Of a DNA stretch of 64,000 bases, positions 20,316 through 29,613 are shown one piece after another; within the stretch, counting starts at the first letter, position 1, and every line of letters starts with the position of its first letter. A model generated the notes under the pieces. The model worked only from the letters and a program-made list of their open reading frames with translations, was not told where the DNA came from and did not search any database. A program made the translations under genes and the position numbers. The stretch comes from an uncultured Aquimarina sp. (GTDB taxonomy: Bacteria; Bacteroidota; Bacteroidia; Flavobacteriales; Flavobacteriaceae), in NCBI RefSeq assembly GCF_947496855.1, contig NZ_CANMED010000003.1:496001-560000 (forward strand). The letters are read 5' to 3'.

Positions 20316-20906
20316 TTAACGTCCTTTTTTAGCTAACGGAAATCTCATTCGATACTCTGCATTTATCTTACCTTTAGAAATATTAGCAAGTTTTCCTTTA
20401 ATTAAACGTTTTTTAAGGCTGGATAGCTTGTCAGTAAACAAAACTCCCTCTATATGATCATATTCATGTTGAATAACCCTTGCTGCCAGACCACTATATG
20501 TTTCAGTATATTCTACCAAGTTCTCATCAAAATAATTAATCTTGATTGTTTCTTTTCTAAACACATCTTCTCTAATTTCAGGAATACTTAGGCATCCTTC
20601 ACAAAAAGACCATTCTTCTCCAGTTTCCTCTACAATTGTGGGATTAATAAAGACTTTTTTAAATCCTTTAAGCACTTCTCTTTCTTCTTCAGAAAGTTCC
20701 TCATCATCTGCAAAAGGTTCCGCGTCTACTAAAAACAAGCGTATTGGAAGTCCTATTTGTGGAGCAGCCAGCCCAACACCATGTGCATTGTACATGGTTT
20801 CAAACATATTTTCGAGCAATTCTGATAGCTTAGGATAGTCTTTTGTAATCTCCTTTGCTTTTTTTTTCAATACCGGATCACCGTATGCTACAATTGGTAA
20901 AATCAT
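20316..20906 (-). CDS. def: Peptide deformylase
   Basis: Removes the formyl group from nascent N-terminal methionine. The protein is 196 residues with all three metalloprotease motifs: GVGLAAPQ (43-50), EGCLS (103-107, metal Cys) and HEYDH (147-151, two metal His and the catalytic Glu). The insertion DAEPFADDEELSEEE between the first two motifs is a feature of Bacteroidota deformylases. It lies 47 bases after ruvX. Confidence 0.97.
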   Translation of the reverse strand: MILPIVAYGDPVLKKKAKEITKDYPKLSELLENMFETMYNAHGVGLAAPQIGLPIRLFLVDAEPFADDEELSEEEREVLKGFKKVFINPTIVEETGEEWSFCEGCLSIPEIREDVFRKETIKINYFDENLVEYTETYSGLAARVIQHEYDHIEGVLFTDKLSSLKKRLIKGKLANISKGKINAEYRMRFPLAKKGR

Positions 20907-20953
20907 TTGATAAATATTCTATATTTTCTATTCTTTGTTATTATTGAATTTCC

Positions 20954-21364
20954 TTATAAATTATAAAGATAATCCTGTAGTATAATAGTAGCACTAATCT
21001 GGTCTACTAATGCTTTATCTCTTCTTTTCTTTTTTGATATTCCACTTGCAATCATAGTATCAAAGGCCATTTTAGATGTAAATCGTTCATCCATCCTTTT
21101 TACAGGAATATCAGGCAACAATTTTACTAGTTTTTCTAAAAACGGTTTAATCAACTTTTCGCTTTCTGAAGCTTCTCCGTGCAAACGTTTTGGCTCGCCA
21201 ACTACAAATAATTCTACTTCTTCCTCCGTTACGTAGTTTTGCAACCAACCTAATAGCTCCTTAGTATCTACCGTTGTTAATCCAGAAGCAATGATCTTGG
21301 ATTCGTCTGTAACCGCAATCCCACATCGCTTTCCTCCATAATCTATTGCTAAAATCCTTGCCAT
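20954..21364 (-). CDS. ruvX: RuvX/YqgF family putative Holliday junction resolvase / pre-16S rRNA nuclease
   Basis: RNase-H-fold nuclease of 136 residues, normal for the family. The N-terminal LAIDYGGKRCGIAV carries the first catalytic Asp. VGEPKRLHGEASE and the RMDERFTSKMA motif follow, and the C-terminal KKRRDKALVDQISA supplies the last Asp. YqgF acts in 16S rRNA 5'-end maturation and has been proposed as a junction resolvase. It is the first gene of the run ruvX-def-DUF5606. Confidence 0.96.
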   Translation of the reverse strand: MARILAIDYGGKRCGIAVTDESKIIASGLTTVDTKELLGWLQNYVTEEEVELFVVGEPKRLHGEASESEKLIKPFLEKLVKLLPDIPVKRMDERFTSKMAFDTMIASGISKKKRRDKALVDQISATIILQDYLYNL

Positions 21365-21465
21365 AATTTATTTTGTGCAAAAGTATGACATTATTATAAA
21401 ATAGTAAGAATTATTAAGAGTATCCTAAAATATGTAATCAGCGTATGTTTTTCCGATGAAGCTGT

Positions 21466-21473
21466 TATCTTTA
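21466..21473 (+). promoter_or_regulatory. -7 promoter element (TATCTTTA) for dapD
   Basis: TATCTTTA fits TAnnTTTG except for the last base, 17 bases before the dapD start codon, giving a leader of only about ten nt. Confidence 0.4.
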
Positions 21474-21490
21474 CGAAAATTTTTTAATAA

Positions 21491-22306
21491 ATGAACCAAC
21501 TAAAAGAAACCATAGAAAAAGCTTGGGATAATAGAGAGCTTTTAAAAGAATCAAGTACTCAGGATGCTATCAGAAAAGTTGTAGACTTATTAGATGCTGG
21601 AGAACTTCGTGTAGCAGAACCAATAGAAGGTGGATGGCAAGTAAACGAATGGGTAAAAAAAGGAGTCGTACTTTATTTTCCTATCCAAAAAATGGAAACG
21701 TTAGAAGCAGGTATTTTTGAATATCATGATAAAATTCCTCTAAAAAAAGGATACAAAGAAAAGGGAATTCGAGTAGTTCCTAATGCAGTTGCGCGTCACG
21801 GGGCCTATATTTCTCCGGGAACTATCTTAATGCCCAGTTATGTAAACATTGGTGCTTATGTAGATGAAGGAACCATGGTTGATACATGGGCAACTGTTGG
21901 TAGTTGTGCTCAAATCGGAAAAAATGTACACCTAAGTGGTGGTGTTGGAATTGGTGGTGTTTTAGAACCATTACAAGCAGCTCCAGTCATTATTGAAGAC
22001 AATGCTTTTATTGGATCCAGATGTATCGTCGTTGAAGGTGTTCGCGTAGAAACTGAAGCTGTACTTGGCGCTAATGTAGTGTTAACCGCCTCGACTAAAA
22101 TTATAGATGTTACCGGTGATACTCCTGTAGAACGAAAAGGAGTAGTACCTGCCAGATCGGTTGTTATTCCTGGTAGTTACACAAAGAAATTTGCTGCAGG
22201 TGAGTATAACGTTCCTTGCGCACTAATTATTGGTAAACGAAAAGAAAGCACTAACAAAAAGACTTCTCTTAATGATGCATTGAGAGAGCACGACGTAGCT
22301 GTATAA
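21491..22306 (+). CDS. dapD: 2,3,4,5-tetrahydropyridine-2,6-dicarboxylate N-succinyltransferase
   Basis: Lysine/diaminopimelate pathway enzyme that succinylates tetrahydrodipicolinate using succinyl-CoA. The protein is 271 residues. It has an N-terminal helical domain, then a left-handed beta-helix of hexapeptide repeats (MPSYVNIGAYVDEGTMVDTWATVGSCAQIG, given here as the region near residues 116-145; VHLSGGVGIGGVLEP; APVIIEDNAFIGSRC), then the C-terminal PGSYTKKFAAGEY. It is monocistronic, with a strong terminator directly behind it. Confidence 0.97.
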   Translation: MNQLKETIEKAWDNRELLKESSTQDAIRKVVDLLDAGELRVAEPIEGGWQVNEWVKKGVVLYFPIQKMETLEAGIFEYHDKIPLKKGYKEKGIRVVPNAVARHGAYISPGTILMPSYVNIGAYVDEGTMVDTWATVGSCAQIGKNVHLSGGVGIGGVLEPLQAAPVIIEDNAFIGSRCIVVEGVRVETEAVLGANVVLTASTKIIDVTGDTPVERKGVVPARSVVIPGSYTKKFAAGEYNVPCALIIGKRKESTNKKTSLNDALREHDVAV

Positions 22307-22330
22307 TTAGAAATAAATATGTATACTTGT

Positions 22331-22369
22331 GAGCTTGTCTTTTTTTTAGACAGGCTCATTCTTTTTTAA
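22331..22369 (+). terminator. Terminator after dapD
   Basis: Stem GAGCTTGTCT / AGACAGGCTC (one G-U) with a T-rich loop, followed by ATTCTTTTTT. It ends 15 bases before the next gene. Confidence 0.85.
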
Positions 22370-22384
22370 TTAATAGTTCAGTAA

Positions 22385-23449
22385 ATGAAAATACTAGTCA
22401 TCCAGCAAAAAATGATAGGCGATGTGCTTACTAGCACTATTATTTGTGAAGCACTAAAGAAAGAATACCCAAAAGCCACTATTGATTATCTTGTAAACTC
22501 TAGCACAAAACCTGTTATTCAGGAAAATCCATTTTTCGATGATATTATAGAATTCAAGAACAAATATCGTGACAGTAAAAAAGAATTCTATTCTTTTTTA
22601 AAAGAAATCAAAAAGTTAAAATATGATTTGGTCATTGACGCATATGGAAAATTAGAAAGCAATCTCATCTCCTATTTCTCCAAAGCTCCGAAAAAGATAT
22701 CTTTTTACAAATGGTACACTAGATTTTTATATTCGGAAGTTATTTACAGAAAATCAGAACCTATTACCAATGCTTCTATAGCAATTGAAAATAGATTGAG
22801 ACTTGTATACTCTGAAAATAAAATTACTGCAAATATTATTCGTCCAAAAATATTCTTAACAGAAGAGGAGAAAAACACATCAAAACAATATCTAAAAAAC
22901 AATGGAATTACTTCAGAAACGCCTCTTATAATGATTAGTGTTTTGGGAAGTGAAATGAGAAAAACATTACCTTTCAATTATATGGCAAAGGTTATTGATG
23001 AAATTGTAACAACCACCTCTGCAAATATTCTATTTAATTATATTCCAAATCAAGAAAAAGATGCTAAAGCTATTTATGACTTAACAACAAAAAACACACG
23101 AAAACACATTCATTTTAATGTATTTGGAAAAAGTTTGCGTGAATTCATAGCAATACTCTCTCATTGTAACATCTTAATCGGAAATGAAGGTGGAGCAGTT
23201 AATATGGCTAAAGCTTTAGACAAACCGACATTTACGATTTTTTCTCCTTGGATCATTAAAAAAGACTGGAATATGTTTGAAGATGGTATTAAACATGATT
23301 CAGTACATCTTTATGATTCTAAACCTGAATTGTATGATAACAAAACTCCAAAAGAAATGAAAAACAAAGCATTGGAATTATATAAAAATCTTTCTTCAGA
23401 ATTAATTATTCCAAAGCTTAGATCATATCTTCAAAACTTAAAGTTTTAA
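22385..23449 (+). CDS. Glycosyltransferase family 9 (heptosyltransferase-like)
   Basis: GT-B enzyme of 354 residues. The N-terminal MKILVIQQKMIGDVLTST is the GT9 signature, and the C-terminal domain has GNEGGAVNMAKALDKPTFTIFSPW, the ADP-heptose binding region of the family. GT9 enzymes add heptose or a related sugar to the lipopolysaccharide inner core from the cytoplasmic side. This gene opens the plus-strand part of a core-oligosaccharide-like cluster. Its TAA stop overlaps the stop of the convergent GT2 gene inside the palindrome TTAA (23446-23449), with no terminator between them. Confidence 0.9.
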   Translation: MKILVIQQKMIGDVLTSTIICEALKKEYPKATIDYLVNSSTKPVIQENPFFDDIIEFKNKYRDSKKEFYSFLKEIKKLKYDLVIDAYGKLESNLISYFSKAPKKISFYKWYTRFLYSEVIYRKSEPITNASIAIENRLRLVYSENKITANIIRPKIFLTEEEKNTSKQYLKNNGITSETPLIMISVLGSEMRKTLPFNYMAKVIDEIVTTTSANILFNYIPNQEKDAKAIYDLTTKNTRKHIHFNVFGKSLREFIAILSHCNILIGNEGGAVNMAKALDKPTFTIFSPWIIKKDWNMFEDGIKHDSVHLYDSKPELYDNKTPKEMKNKALELYKNLSSELIIPKLRSYLQNLKF

Positions 23450-24267
23450 TCCTTTTCGATTCCAAAAGGGGTTCTGATAACAGTATCTCGTTTAGTAACT
23501 TTTCTGATAGCTTTATTTCTGGTGATCATTTCGGGTTGCATATATCCTCTTTCGTGATATAAGTGTATACAAATTGCACTATAACGTATTTGTTTTGCTT
23601 TGACTCCAAGATTAAACAATCGCTCACCTATTTCTCTATCTTCTCCTCCATACTGCATCCGTTCGTCAAAACCATTAACCAACAGAACATCTTTTTTCCA
23701 ACCTGAAACATTCATCCCATCCCAAGTAGCTTTAGTAGGAGTTATAAAATTAAGGAAACGTTCTTTCCACCCTTCCGCAGTTAATTTATTTAGCTTAAAT
23801 GAAGATTCCAAACCTTGATCGATTAACCAATTAGCATCAAAGCATTCTTGATTTTTTATATTCTTTTCAGAAATTAATTCCGAAATACCTTTTGGTAACT
23901 TAAAATAACCTCCTGACAAAAACCAACCTGGTTTTCTCATCCGTAAATGGGTTTCAATAAAATCTTCTTTAGGAATACAATCCCCATCCGTAAATAATAA
24001 ATAATCCGAATCAGCAACTGCGATAGCTTTGTTTAAAATTATAGTTTTTCTGAATCCTTGATCCTCATGCCAGATGTGTTTCAAAGAATAATTAACTGTT
24101 TTAGAAAATGTTGAAATCAATTTCTTCGTATCTTCTGTCGAGCCATCATCCGCAACTATCACCTGAAAATTCCTGATACTCTGACACTCATATCCAACCA
24201 ATACTTTACTCAACCATTCAGGTTGGTTGTAAGTACTTATGATTACTGTTATTTCTGGTGATTGCAT
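23446..24267 (-). CDS. Glycosyltransferase family 2 with C-terminal galactosyltransferase-like region
   Basis: GT-A enzyme. The ATG at 24267 (MQSPEITVIISTYNQPEW) is chosen because the upstream 13 codons are not family-like. Motifs are VIVADDGSTEDTKKLI, QGFRKTIILNKAIA, the metal-binding FTDGDCIP and, near the C-terminus, GWKKDVLLVNGFDERMQYGG followed by EDREIGERLF, as in the Glyco_transf_7C domain. It resembles the GT2 at 26015 over its whole length, including the final IxxHLYHxxG segment, so the two are paralogs. It is likely to extend the lipooligosaccharide core. Confidence 0.88.
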   Translation of the reverse strand: MQSPEITVIISTYNQPEWLSKVLVGYECQSIRNFQVIVADDGSTEDTKKLISTFSKTVNYSLKHIWHEDQGFRKTIILNKAIAVADSDYLLFTDGDCIPKEDFIETHLRMRKPGWFLSGGYFKLPKGISELISEKNIKNQECFDANWLIDQGLESSFKLNKLTAEGWKERFLNFITPTKATWDGMNVSGWKKDVLLVNGFDERMQYGGEDREIGERLFNLGVKAKQIRYSAICIHLYHERGYMQPEMITRNKAIRKVTKRDTVIRTPFGIEKD

Positions 24268-24405
24268 TGGCGTAAAAATAACTATTTTTGCCAGTAAGTT
24301 ATTCAAAAATAAATTTTACTCTCATTTAGAGTCTGCCAGATGCAAATTCAATGTGACATAATATTCTTGAAATAATTTTTCATCAATCAATCTTAAAATA
24401 CCCGA

Positions 24406-25173
24406 ATGATTAAACTATCTGCTGTTATCATTACTTACAATGAAGAAAAGAAAATAGAGCGATGTCTCTCATCTTTAGTAGGTGTAGTTGATGAGATCGT
24501 GATTGTTGACTCCTTTTCTACAGATAGAACAGAGGAAATCTGTAAACAGTTTGAAGTCAAATTTATAAAACAGCAATTTCTAGGATATATAGAACAAAAG
24601 AATTTCGCTATTACACAAGCTTCCAATGATCATATCATATCTTTAGATGGTGATGAGGCTTTATCTTGCGAACTTCAGAATTCCTTAATTAAACTAAAAT
24701 CCAATTGGACACATGATGGATATTATATGAATAGATATAATAATTTTTGTGGACAATGGATAAAGTACTCGGATTGGTACCCTGACAAGAAACTTAGGGC
24801 TTTTGTAAAAGAAAAAGGAGAATGGAAAGGCATAAACCCGCATGATTCTTTTAAATTGAGTAATCCAAAAGCTTCTTCAAAATTGTCAGGTGATATACTA
24901 CATTGGAACTATTCCACCTATCAAGAGTTTAATCTTAAAACAGATAAATTCTCTACAATATCAGCCCAATCTTACTATGAATTAGGTAAAAAAGCTCCTA
25001 TTTGGAAAATTATTCTTAATCCAACTTGGGCATTTTTTAAAGCTTATTTTCTAAGACTTGGATTTCTAGATGGATTTAATGGCTTTGTAATATGCATACA
25101 AACAGCCAATATTACTTTCCTAAAATACTCTAAACTTAGAGAATTGATAAAAAATAATAACACTTCGAGTTAA
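24406..25173 (+). CDS. Glycosyltransferase family 2 (WaaE/KdtX-like)
   Basis: Protein of 255 residues beginning KLSAVIITYNEEKKIERCLSSL, then EIVIVDSFSTDRTEEICK, KNFAITQASNDHIISLDGDE and the WYPDKKLRAF and NPHDSF segments seen in WaaE-type inner-core beta-1,4-glucosyltransferases. A short hydrophobic stretch near the end (AFFKAYFLRLGFLDGFNGFV) may contact the membrane. Its stop codon overlaps the convergent kinase-like gene within TTAA (25170-25173). The donor sugar is not determined by sequence. Confidence 0.88.
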   Translation: MIKLSAVIITYNEEKKIERCLSSLVGVVDEIVIVDSFSTDRTEEICKQFEVKFIKQQFLGYIEQKNFAITQASNDHIISLDGDEALSCELQNSLIKLKSNWTHDGYYMNRYNNFCGQWIKYSDWYPDKKLRAFVKEKGEWKGINPHDSFKLSNPKASSKLSGDILHWNYSTYQEFNLKTDKFSTISAQSYYELGKKAPIWKIILNPTWAFFKAYFLRLGFLDGFNGFVICIQTANITFLKYSKLRELIKNNNTSS

Positions 25174-25952
25174 CCTTCTTCTTTATACTTCTTTTTCCAG
25201 AAAAAGATCTTTCGCTTCAATTTTCGTTTGCCATGATAACGATTCTGAAACTCTTGAGTATACTGCCACATTAATCTAAAGATTTCTGATTCGTCTTCAC
25301 TTGTACATTTAGCATATTCATTACTCATTACTTTGATCATTGATTCATGAATAGTTAATCGAGCAAAGTTTTTTATTCTGGTTTCAAAATTCATTTCACC
25401 AAATTCCATTCGATTAAGGTCTACAAGATAAAACTCATATCCTTTTTCTTTTCTTTCAATTAGTGTGTTACCGGGAGAATGATCTAGAAAATTCACACCA
25501 TTCTTATGTAATTTATATGTAAATCGTGTAAAAGCCCGAAGTATATCTTCATGATCCGAGATATTAAAATCCGTTGTTAACTCTCGATAAGTAAGATCAC
25601 ACTCCACCAACTCACTTACATAATAACTTTTCTTGAACAAAAAAGGAGTAGTTCTTATTTCATAAGCAATCGGAAAAGGAGTTTTGATTCCTAAATCCAA
25701 TAATCTATTGGCATACATATAAGAACGTTCTGCTTTGGATTTTCTGAAAAAACGATAAGCAACCTGATTAATCACATTAGGAATTCTGAATGATTTTATG
25801 GTAACTTTTTCACCATCAAGAGGAATTATTTTGATCACATTACGTTCTGCATCACCTAGTATTTCACTGTAACTCTCAAAATTATCAATAGCATCTTTTA
25901 CTAGTGATTTTAAACTCGTTTTTGAATTATGTATTACAAATCTGTTTGGCAT
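25170..25952 (-). CDS. Lipopolysaccharide kinase-like protein (Kdo kinase / InaA family)
   Basis: Kinase-fold protein of 260 residues. The catalytic loop NFLDHSPGNTLI has the Asp and the Asn five residues later, and VDLNRMEF supplies the metal-binding Asp. The N-terminal lobe has KSFRIPNVINQVAYRFFRKSKAERSY, matching the KdkA/WaaP nucleotide-binding region. Family members phosphorylate Kdo or heptose in the LPS inner core. The placement among GT9 and GT2 genes supports a core-phosphorylating role here. There is a 62-base gap to the upstream GT2. Confidence 0.85.
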   Translation of the reverse strand: MPNRFVIHNSKTSLKSLVKDAIDNFESYSEILGDAERNVIKIIPLDGEKVTIKSFRIPNVINQVAYRFFRKSKAERSYMYANRLLDLGIKTPFPIAYEIRTTPFLFKKSYYVSELVECDLTYRELTTDFNISDHEDILRAFTRFTYKLHKNGVNFLDHSPGNTLIERKEKGYEFYLVDLNRMEFGEMNFETRIKNFARLTIHESMIKVMSNEYAKCTSEDESEIFRLMWQYTQEFQNRYHGKRKLKRKIFFWKKKYKEEG

Positions 25953-26014
25953 ATTTCTATATAATTGATGAAGGCATTTATTTGATCCAATGTAGAATCA
26001 ATTAAACATCAGCT

Positions 26015-26821
26015 TTAATCACCTGTCAAATATTTATCAATTCCATTTTCGCACCTTTTAACTCTACCTTCAATGGTCTTGTTTTGAATTTCATTCCCTT
26101 TGTCGACATTTTCTAACACTGCCTTTTTATGATAGAGATGAAAACAAATTCCTGCAAATTTTAATCTTTTAGGCATTACTCCCAGAAAAGTCAATCGCTG
26201 CCCAAAATCATAATCTTCAAAACCCCAACCTAAAAAATCCTCATTGTACCCATTGATCTCTATCGCATCTTTACGCCAATACGACATATTGGCTCCCCTT
26301 AACTTGGTGGTAATAGTAGTATCTGGATTTCTATTTTTATAAATAAAAGGCAAATTCAACATTCTCATACGTTTCTTTAGTCCACTAGAAAGAATATTCA
26401 AATTTGTAGCCTTTTTAGCCATTAGCTGCAAAGATTTTTCTTTAGTGATCGTAACTCTAGTTCCATAAAGGAATATTTCATCTTCACAGGCATTTAAATG
26501 ATCTTTGACAAAATGTTTGTGCAAAATAATATCCCCATCAATTTGTATAATATAATCTGATTTGATTTTTGCTATCGCCTTATTAAGAATTATCGTTTTA
26601 GTGAAACCATTATCTTCATGCCAAATGTGGTTTAGAGACACAGGAAAAACTTTCTTATAACTATTTATTAATAATCTAGTCTCCTTTGTAGAGCCATCAT
26701 CTGCAATAATTACTTCTGCAGGTAACATAGATTGCTTCAATACACTGCTTAGCACTAAATCCAGCGCTTCTGGCCAATTAAAGGTAGAAATCAATAAAGC
26801 TACGCTAGGGTGATTTTTCAT
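26015..26821 (-). CDS. Glycosyltransferase family 2 with C-terminal galactosyltransferase-like region
   Basis: GT-A enzyme of 268 residues: VALLISTFNWPEALDLVL, VIIADDGSTKETRLLI, NGFTKTIILNKAIAKI, the metal-binding QIDGDIILH, and a C-terminal GANMSYWRKDAIEINGYNEDF then GWGFEDYDFGQRL. It is a paralog of the protein at 23446-24267. It begins 12 bases after the end of the next gene upstream on the same strand, so the two are co-transcribed. Confidence 0.88.
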   Translation of the reverse strand: MKNHPSVALLISTFNWPEALDLVLSSVLKQSMLPAEVIIADDGSTKETRLLINSYKKVFPVSLNHIWHEDNGFTKTIILNKAIAKIKSDYIIQIDGDIILHKHFVKDHLNACEDEIFLYGTRVTITKEKSLQLMAKKATNLNILSSGLKKRMRMLNLPFIYKNRNPDTTITTKLRGANMSYWRKDAIEINGYNEDFLGWGFEDYDFGQRLTFLGVMPKRLKFAGICFHLYHKKAVLENVDKGNEIQNKTIEGRVKRCENGIDKYLTGD

Positions 26822-26833
26822 ATGCTTAATTTT

Positions 26834-27781
26834 CTAAAATCCAAAAACTTCATTTACCCATAAAGGTAAAGTATACCTATTATATATTTCTTTTGGAATA
26901 GGCTCATAAGGTGTTTCAAAAAAGGATTTAGGAACCTCTATTCTCTTTTTATCCACTACTAAAATATTATTAGGGTTATAAAAATCGTATGTAGTAATAT
27001 CTTTATTAGTTGTAATTAGCTTTTTAGAAAAGCCCATACTTTCGAAGACCCTAAATGTTAAACCAGACTGATTTTCTCGATGTACATCTAATAAAACATT
27101 AGACTTTGCTATCAACCCTTCTACCTGCTCAAGATCCATGGTATTCTTTGAATATACTATATGAGTATCATCCTTGTATTCTTCACTTTTACCGACAATT
27201 ACAATTTTATACTTAATATCTATTTTATCTAATGCCTTAGCTATATTTTCAATAACCGAATCTCTCTTACCAGAAGAACTAATATTAAACACCTCATACA
27301 TAGGAATTTCTTGATTAGACAGTTCTTCTTTATAAATAAAATTGGTGATAAAAGAAAAATTGAAACGTTCTACATCATCCTTTTCAAAAGAAAATGCCTT
27401 ATCAAACTCATTATAAATCTTAGCTATCTTTGGAGATCTTTTATAATTGTCATTAAAAAAACCAAGCAAATTATCTGTGTAAGGACGTATCTTTTTAATA
27501 AAATCTGGGTTCAAAAAATCACCTTTAATAATCAATATTTTATCTTGATGCCCATTCTTGTTTAGTTCCTCAAGAATTTTTTTCTCTAAAAACTTCTTTT
27601 TTATGTTATATTTAAAAAATAGTTTTGCAAAGAAATTAAAAACCTTATGAAAAAATGAAGGATACTTATAGCGCAGTTGGTAAAAATTGATTTGACACAC
27701 CTTTATTCCTCGACGCTCTAATTCTTTAGCAATGAATTGATTAAAACCCCAATTATCCAGGCTGATTAATGTAACTTTCAT
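26834..27781 (-). CDS. Putative GT-B glycosyltransferase (CgeB-like)
   Basis: Protein of 315 residues. The N-terminus MKVTLISLDNWGFNQFIAKEL suits a GT-B N-terminal Rossmann domain, and the C-terminal half resembles the Glyco_trans_1_2/CgeB type: VFNISSSGKRD, KYKIVIVGKS, SNVLLDVHRENQSGLTFRVFE with the Glu of the donor site, then MGFSKKLITTNKD. It is upstream of, and close to, the GT2 at 26015. No acceptor can be inferred beyond the cluster context. Confidence 0.7.
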   Translation of the reverse strand: MKVTLISLDNWGFNQFIAKELERRGIKVCQINFYQLRYKYPSFFHKVFNFFAKLFFKYNIKKKFLEKKILEELNKNGHQDKILIIKGDFLNPDFIKKIRPYTDNLLGFFNDNYKRSPKIAKIYNEFDKAFSFEKDDVERFNFSFITNFIYKEELSNQEIPMYEVFNISSSGKRDSVIENIAKALDKIDIKYKIVIVGKSEEYKDDTHIVYSKNTMDLEQVEGLIAKSNVLLDVHRENQSGLTFRVFESMGFSKKLITTNKDITTYDFYNPNNILVVDKKRIEVPKSFFETPYEPIPKEIYNRYTLPLWVNEVFGF

Positions 27782-27889
27782 ACAAATAAATATTGTACAA
27801 TATTAAGAATTATAATAAAACAACAGTGTAGTTTTGGTTTAAAACTGACTAATAATAATTTTCTATAACTCAAAAAAATAAGCAGATCG

Positions 27890-28531
27890 ATGGATTACGA
27901 TAATAAACCCGATAATTATTTTAATAACACACGTCATGAAATGTTGGATTTTCTGCCAGAAAATACCAAAACGTTATTAGATGTTGGATGCGGAGAAGGA
28001 GCTTTTGCTTCTTTCATTAAAGAAAAATATCAAACCGAAACTTGGGGAATTGAACTAATGAAAGAAGAGGGGGAAAAAGCAAAGAAATTACTTGACAAAG
28101 TTTTTATCGGAGAAGTAGAAAGTTATATCGATGAACTTCCTGATGATCATTTTGATGCTATTTATTTTAATGATGTTCTAGAACATCTTGTAGATCCGTA
28201 TATGGTTTTAGAGAAGATTAAGAGTAAATTATCTAAAGATGGTGTCATCATTAGCTCCATCCCAAATATGAGATATCACAGTGCCCTAAAGAATCTTGTT
28301 CTTAAGAAAAATTGGGAATATGAAGATCACGGAATCATGGACAAAACACATCTAAGATTCTTTACAGGAAAAAGCATAGCCAATATGTATACTCGTTTAG
28401 GGTATAAAATTCTAACACACAAAGGTATTAATAAAACAAAATCCATTAAGCCATATCTTTACAACATCCCTATGTTTTTTACAGCAATGGATATGAGATA
28501 TTTACAATACGCAACGGTAGTAAAAAAATAA
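27890..28531 (+). CDS. Class I SAM-dependent methyltransferase
   Basis: Protein of 213 residues with the Methyltransf_11/23 pattern: motif I LLDVGCGEGAFASFI, acidic residue after beta-2 in WGIELMKEE, and YFNDVLEHLVDPYMVL. It lacks a membrane segment. It precedes the GT4 gene by 25 bases on the same strand, so it may O-methylate a sugar in the same glycan (inference). Confidence 0.88.
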   Translation: MDYDNKPDNYFNNTRHEMLDFLPENTKTLLDVGCGEGAFASFIKEKYQTETWGIELMKEEGEKAKKLLDKVFIGEVESYIDELPDDHFDAIYFNDVLEHLVDPYMVLEKIKSKLSKDGVIISSIPNMRYHSALKNLVLKKNWEYEDHGIMDKTHLRFFTGKSIANMYTRLGYKILTHKGINKTKSIKPYLYNIPMFFTAMDMRYLQYATVVKK

Positions 28532-28556
28532 CTGTTAAAACTATTGATACTCGACA

Positions 28557-29543
28557 ATGAATATACTTATAGAAGATAAAACTGCTCTATTACCCGCTAA
28601 AAAATATGGCGGGACTGAACGAGTTATTTGGGGACTTGGCAAAGAACTCTCCAAATTAGGACATAAAGTCTACTTTTTAACAAAAGAAGGCTCCACTTCT
28701 GATTTTGCTACTGTACTAATATATGACGAAAACAAAACATTACAGGATCAGATCCCAGGCGATGTTACTGTAGTTCATCTTTTTAACACACTAAACCAAG
28801 CGACTGGTAAACCTTATATCTTTACTATGGAAGGTAATCCATCACCAGATCAGTTGCTTGATATAAATATGGTTTTCGTATCTGGAAATCATGCAAAAAG
28901 ATATGGGTCCACTGCTTTTGTTTATAACGGTATTGATTGGGATGATTATCCTGCTCCAATATTGGATAATGACAGAAAATATGTTCATTTTTTAGCCAAA
29001 GCATCCTGGAAAGTAAAAAACCTATTCGGAACTGCTGATATTGCACTAAAGTCAGGTAACAAGTTACACGTTATGGGTGGAGAGCGATGGACTTTTAGAA
29101 ATTTCAAAAGAGGATTAAAATATATATTGAACAAGAATATTATTTTTCACGGAATGGTTGAAAATGACAAAAAGATGGAAGTCGCTCAGCATTCTAAAGC
29201 TTTAGTTTTCCCTGTAGTTTGGCACGAACCTTTTGGAATTGCGATTACAGAAAGTATGTACGCAGGTTGTGCTGTTTTCGGAACAAAGAACGGTTCATTA
29301 CCAGAATTGATAAAATCAGAAGTTGGTTTTACTGGTACTAACGCTGATGAAATTGCAAAAGCCGTTAGAGAATTTGATTATAATCCAAAAAGATGTCATG
29401 AATATGCAGTAAAATATTTTAATTCTAAAGTAATGACAGAATCATATCTGAAACTATATGAAAAGGTTATTTCCGGAGAAACAATAAACAATAAAATCCC
29501 TAAATACATTGATCAAGAAAATATAGTTCCAAAATTTAAGTAA
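28557..29543 (+). CDS. Glycosyltransferase family 4
   Basis: GT-B enzyme of 328 residues. The N-terminal AKKYGGTERVIWGLGKEL is the GT4 acceptor-domain signature, and the C-terminal domain has VFPVVWHEPFGIAITESMYAGCAVFGT, the E-x7-E donor motif of the family. It is the last gene of the glycan cluster and is followed by a terminator. Confidence 0.92.
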   Translation: MNILIEDKTALLPAKKYGGTERVIWGLGKELSKLGHKVYFLTKEGSTSDFATVLIYDENKTLQDQIPGDVTVVHLFNTLNQATGKPYIFTMEGNPSPDQLLDINMVFVSGNHAKRYGSTAFVYNGIDWDDYPAPILDNDRKYVHFLAKASWKVKNLFGTADIALKSGNKLHVMGGERWTFRNFKRGLKYILNKNIIFHGMVENDKKMEVAQHSKALVFPVVWHEPFGIAITESMYAGCAVFGTKNGSLPELIKSEVGFTGTNADEIAKAVREFDYNPKRCHEYAVKYFNSKVMTESYLKLYEKVISGETINNKIPKYIDQENIVPKFK

Positions 29544-29555
29544 CTAAATTTTAAA

Positions 29556-29592
29556 AGTCCCAGAAAATTATACTTCTGGGACTGCTTTTTTT
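29556..29592 (+). terminator. Terminator closing the glycan cluster
   Basis: Stem AGTCCCAGA / TCTGGGACT (29556-29564 and 29575-29583) followed by GCTTTTTTT. A short T-run exists only on this side, so it serves the GT4 gene. Confidence 0.85.
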
Positions 29593-29613
29593 ATACATAA
29601 ATATTCTTAGTGG

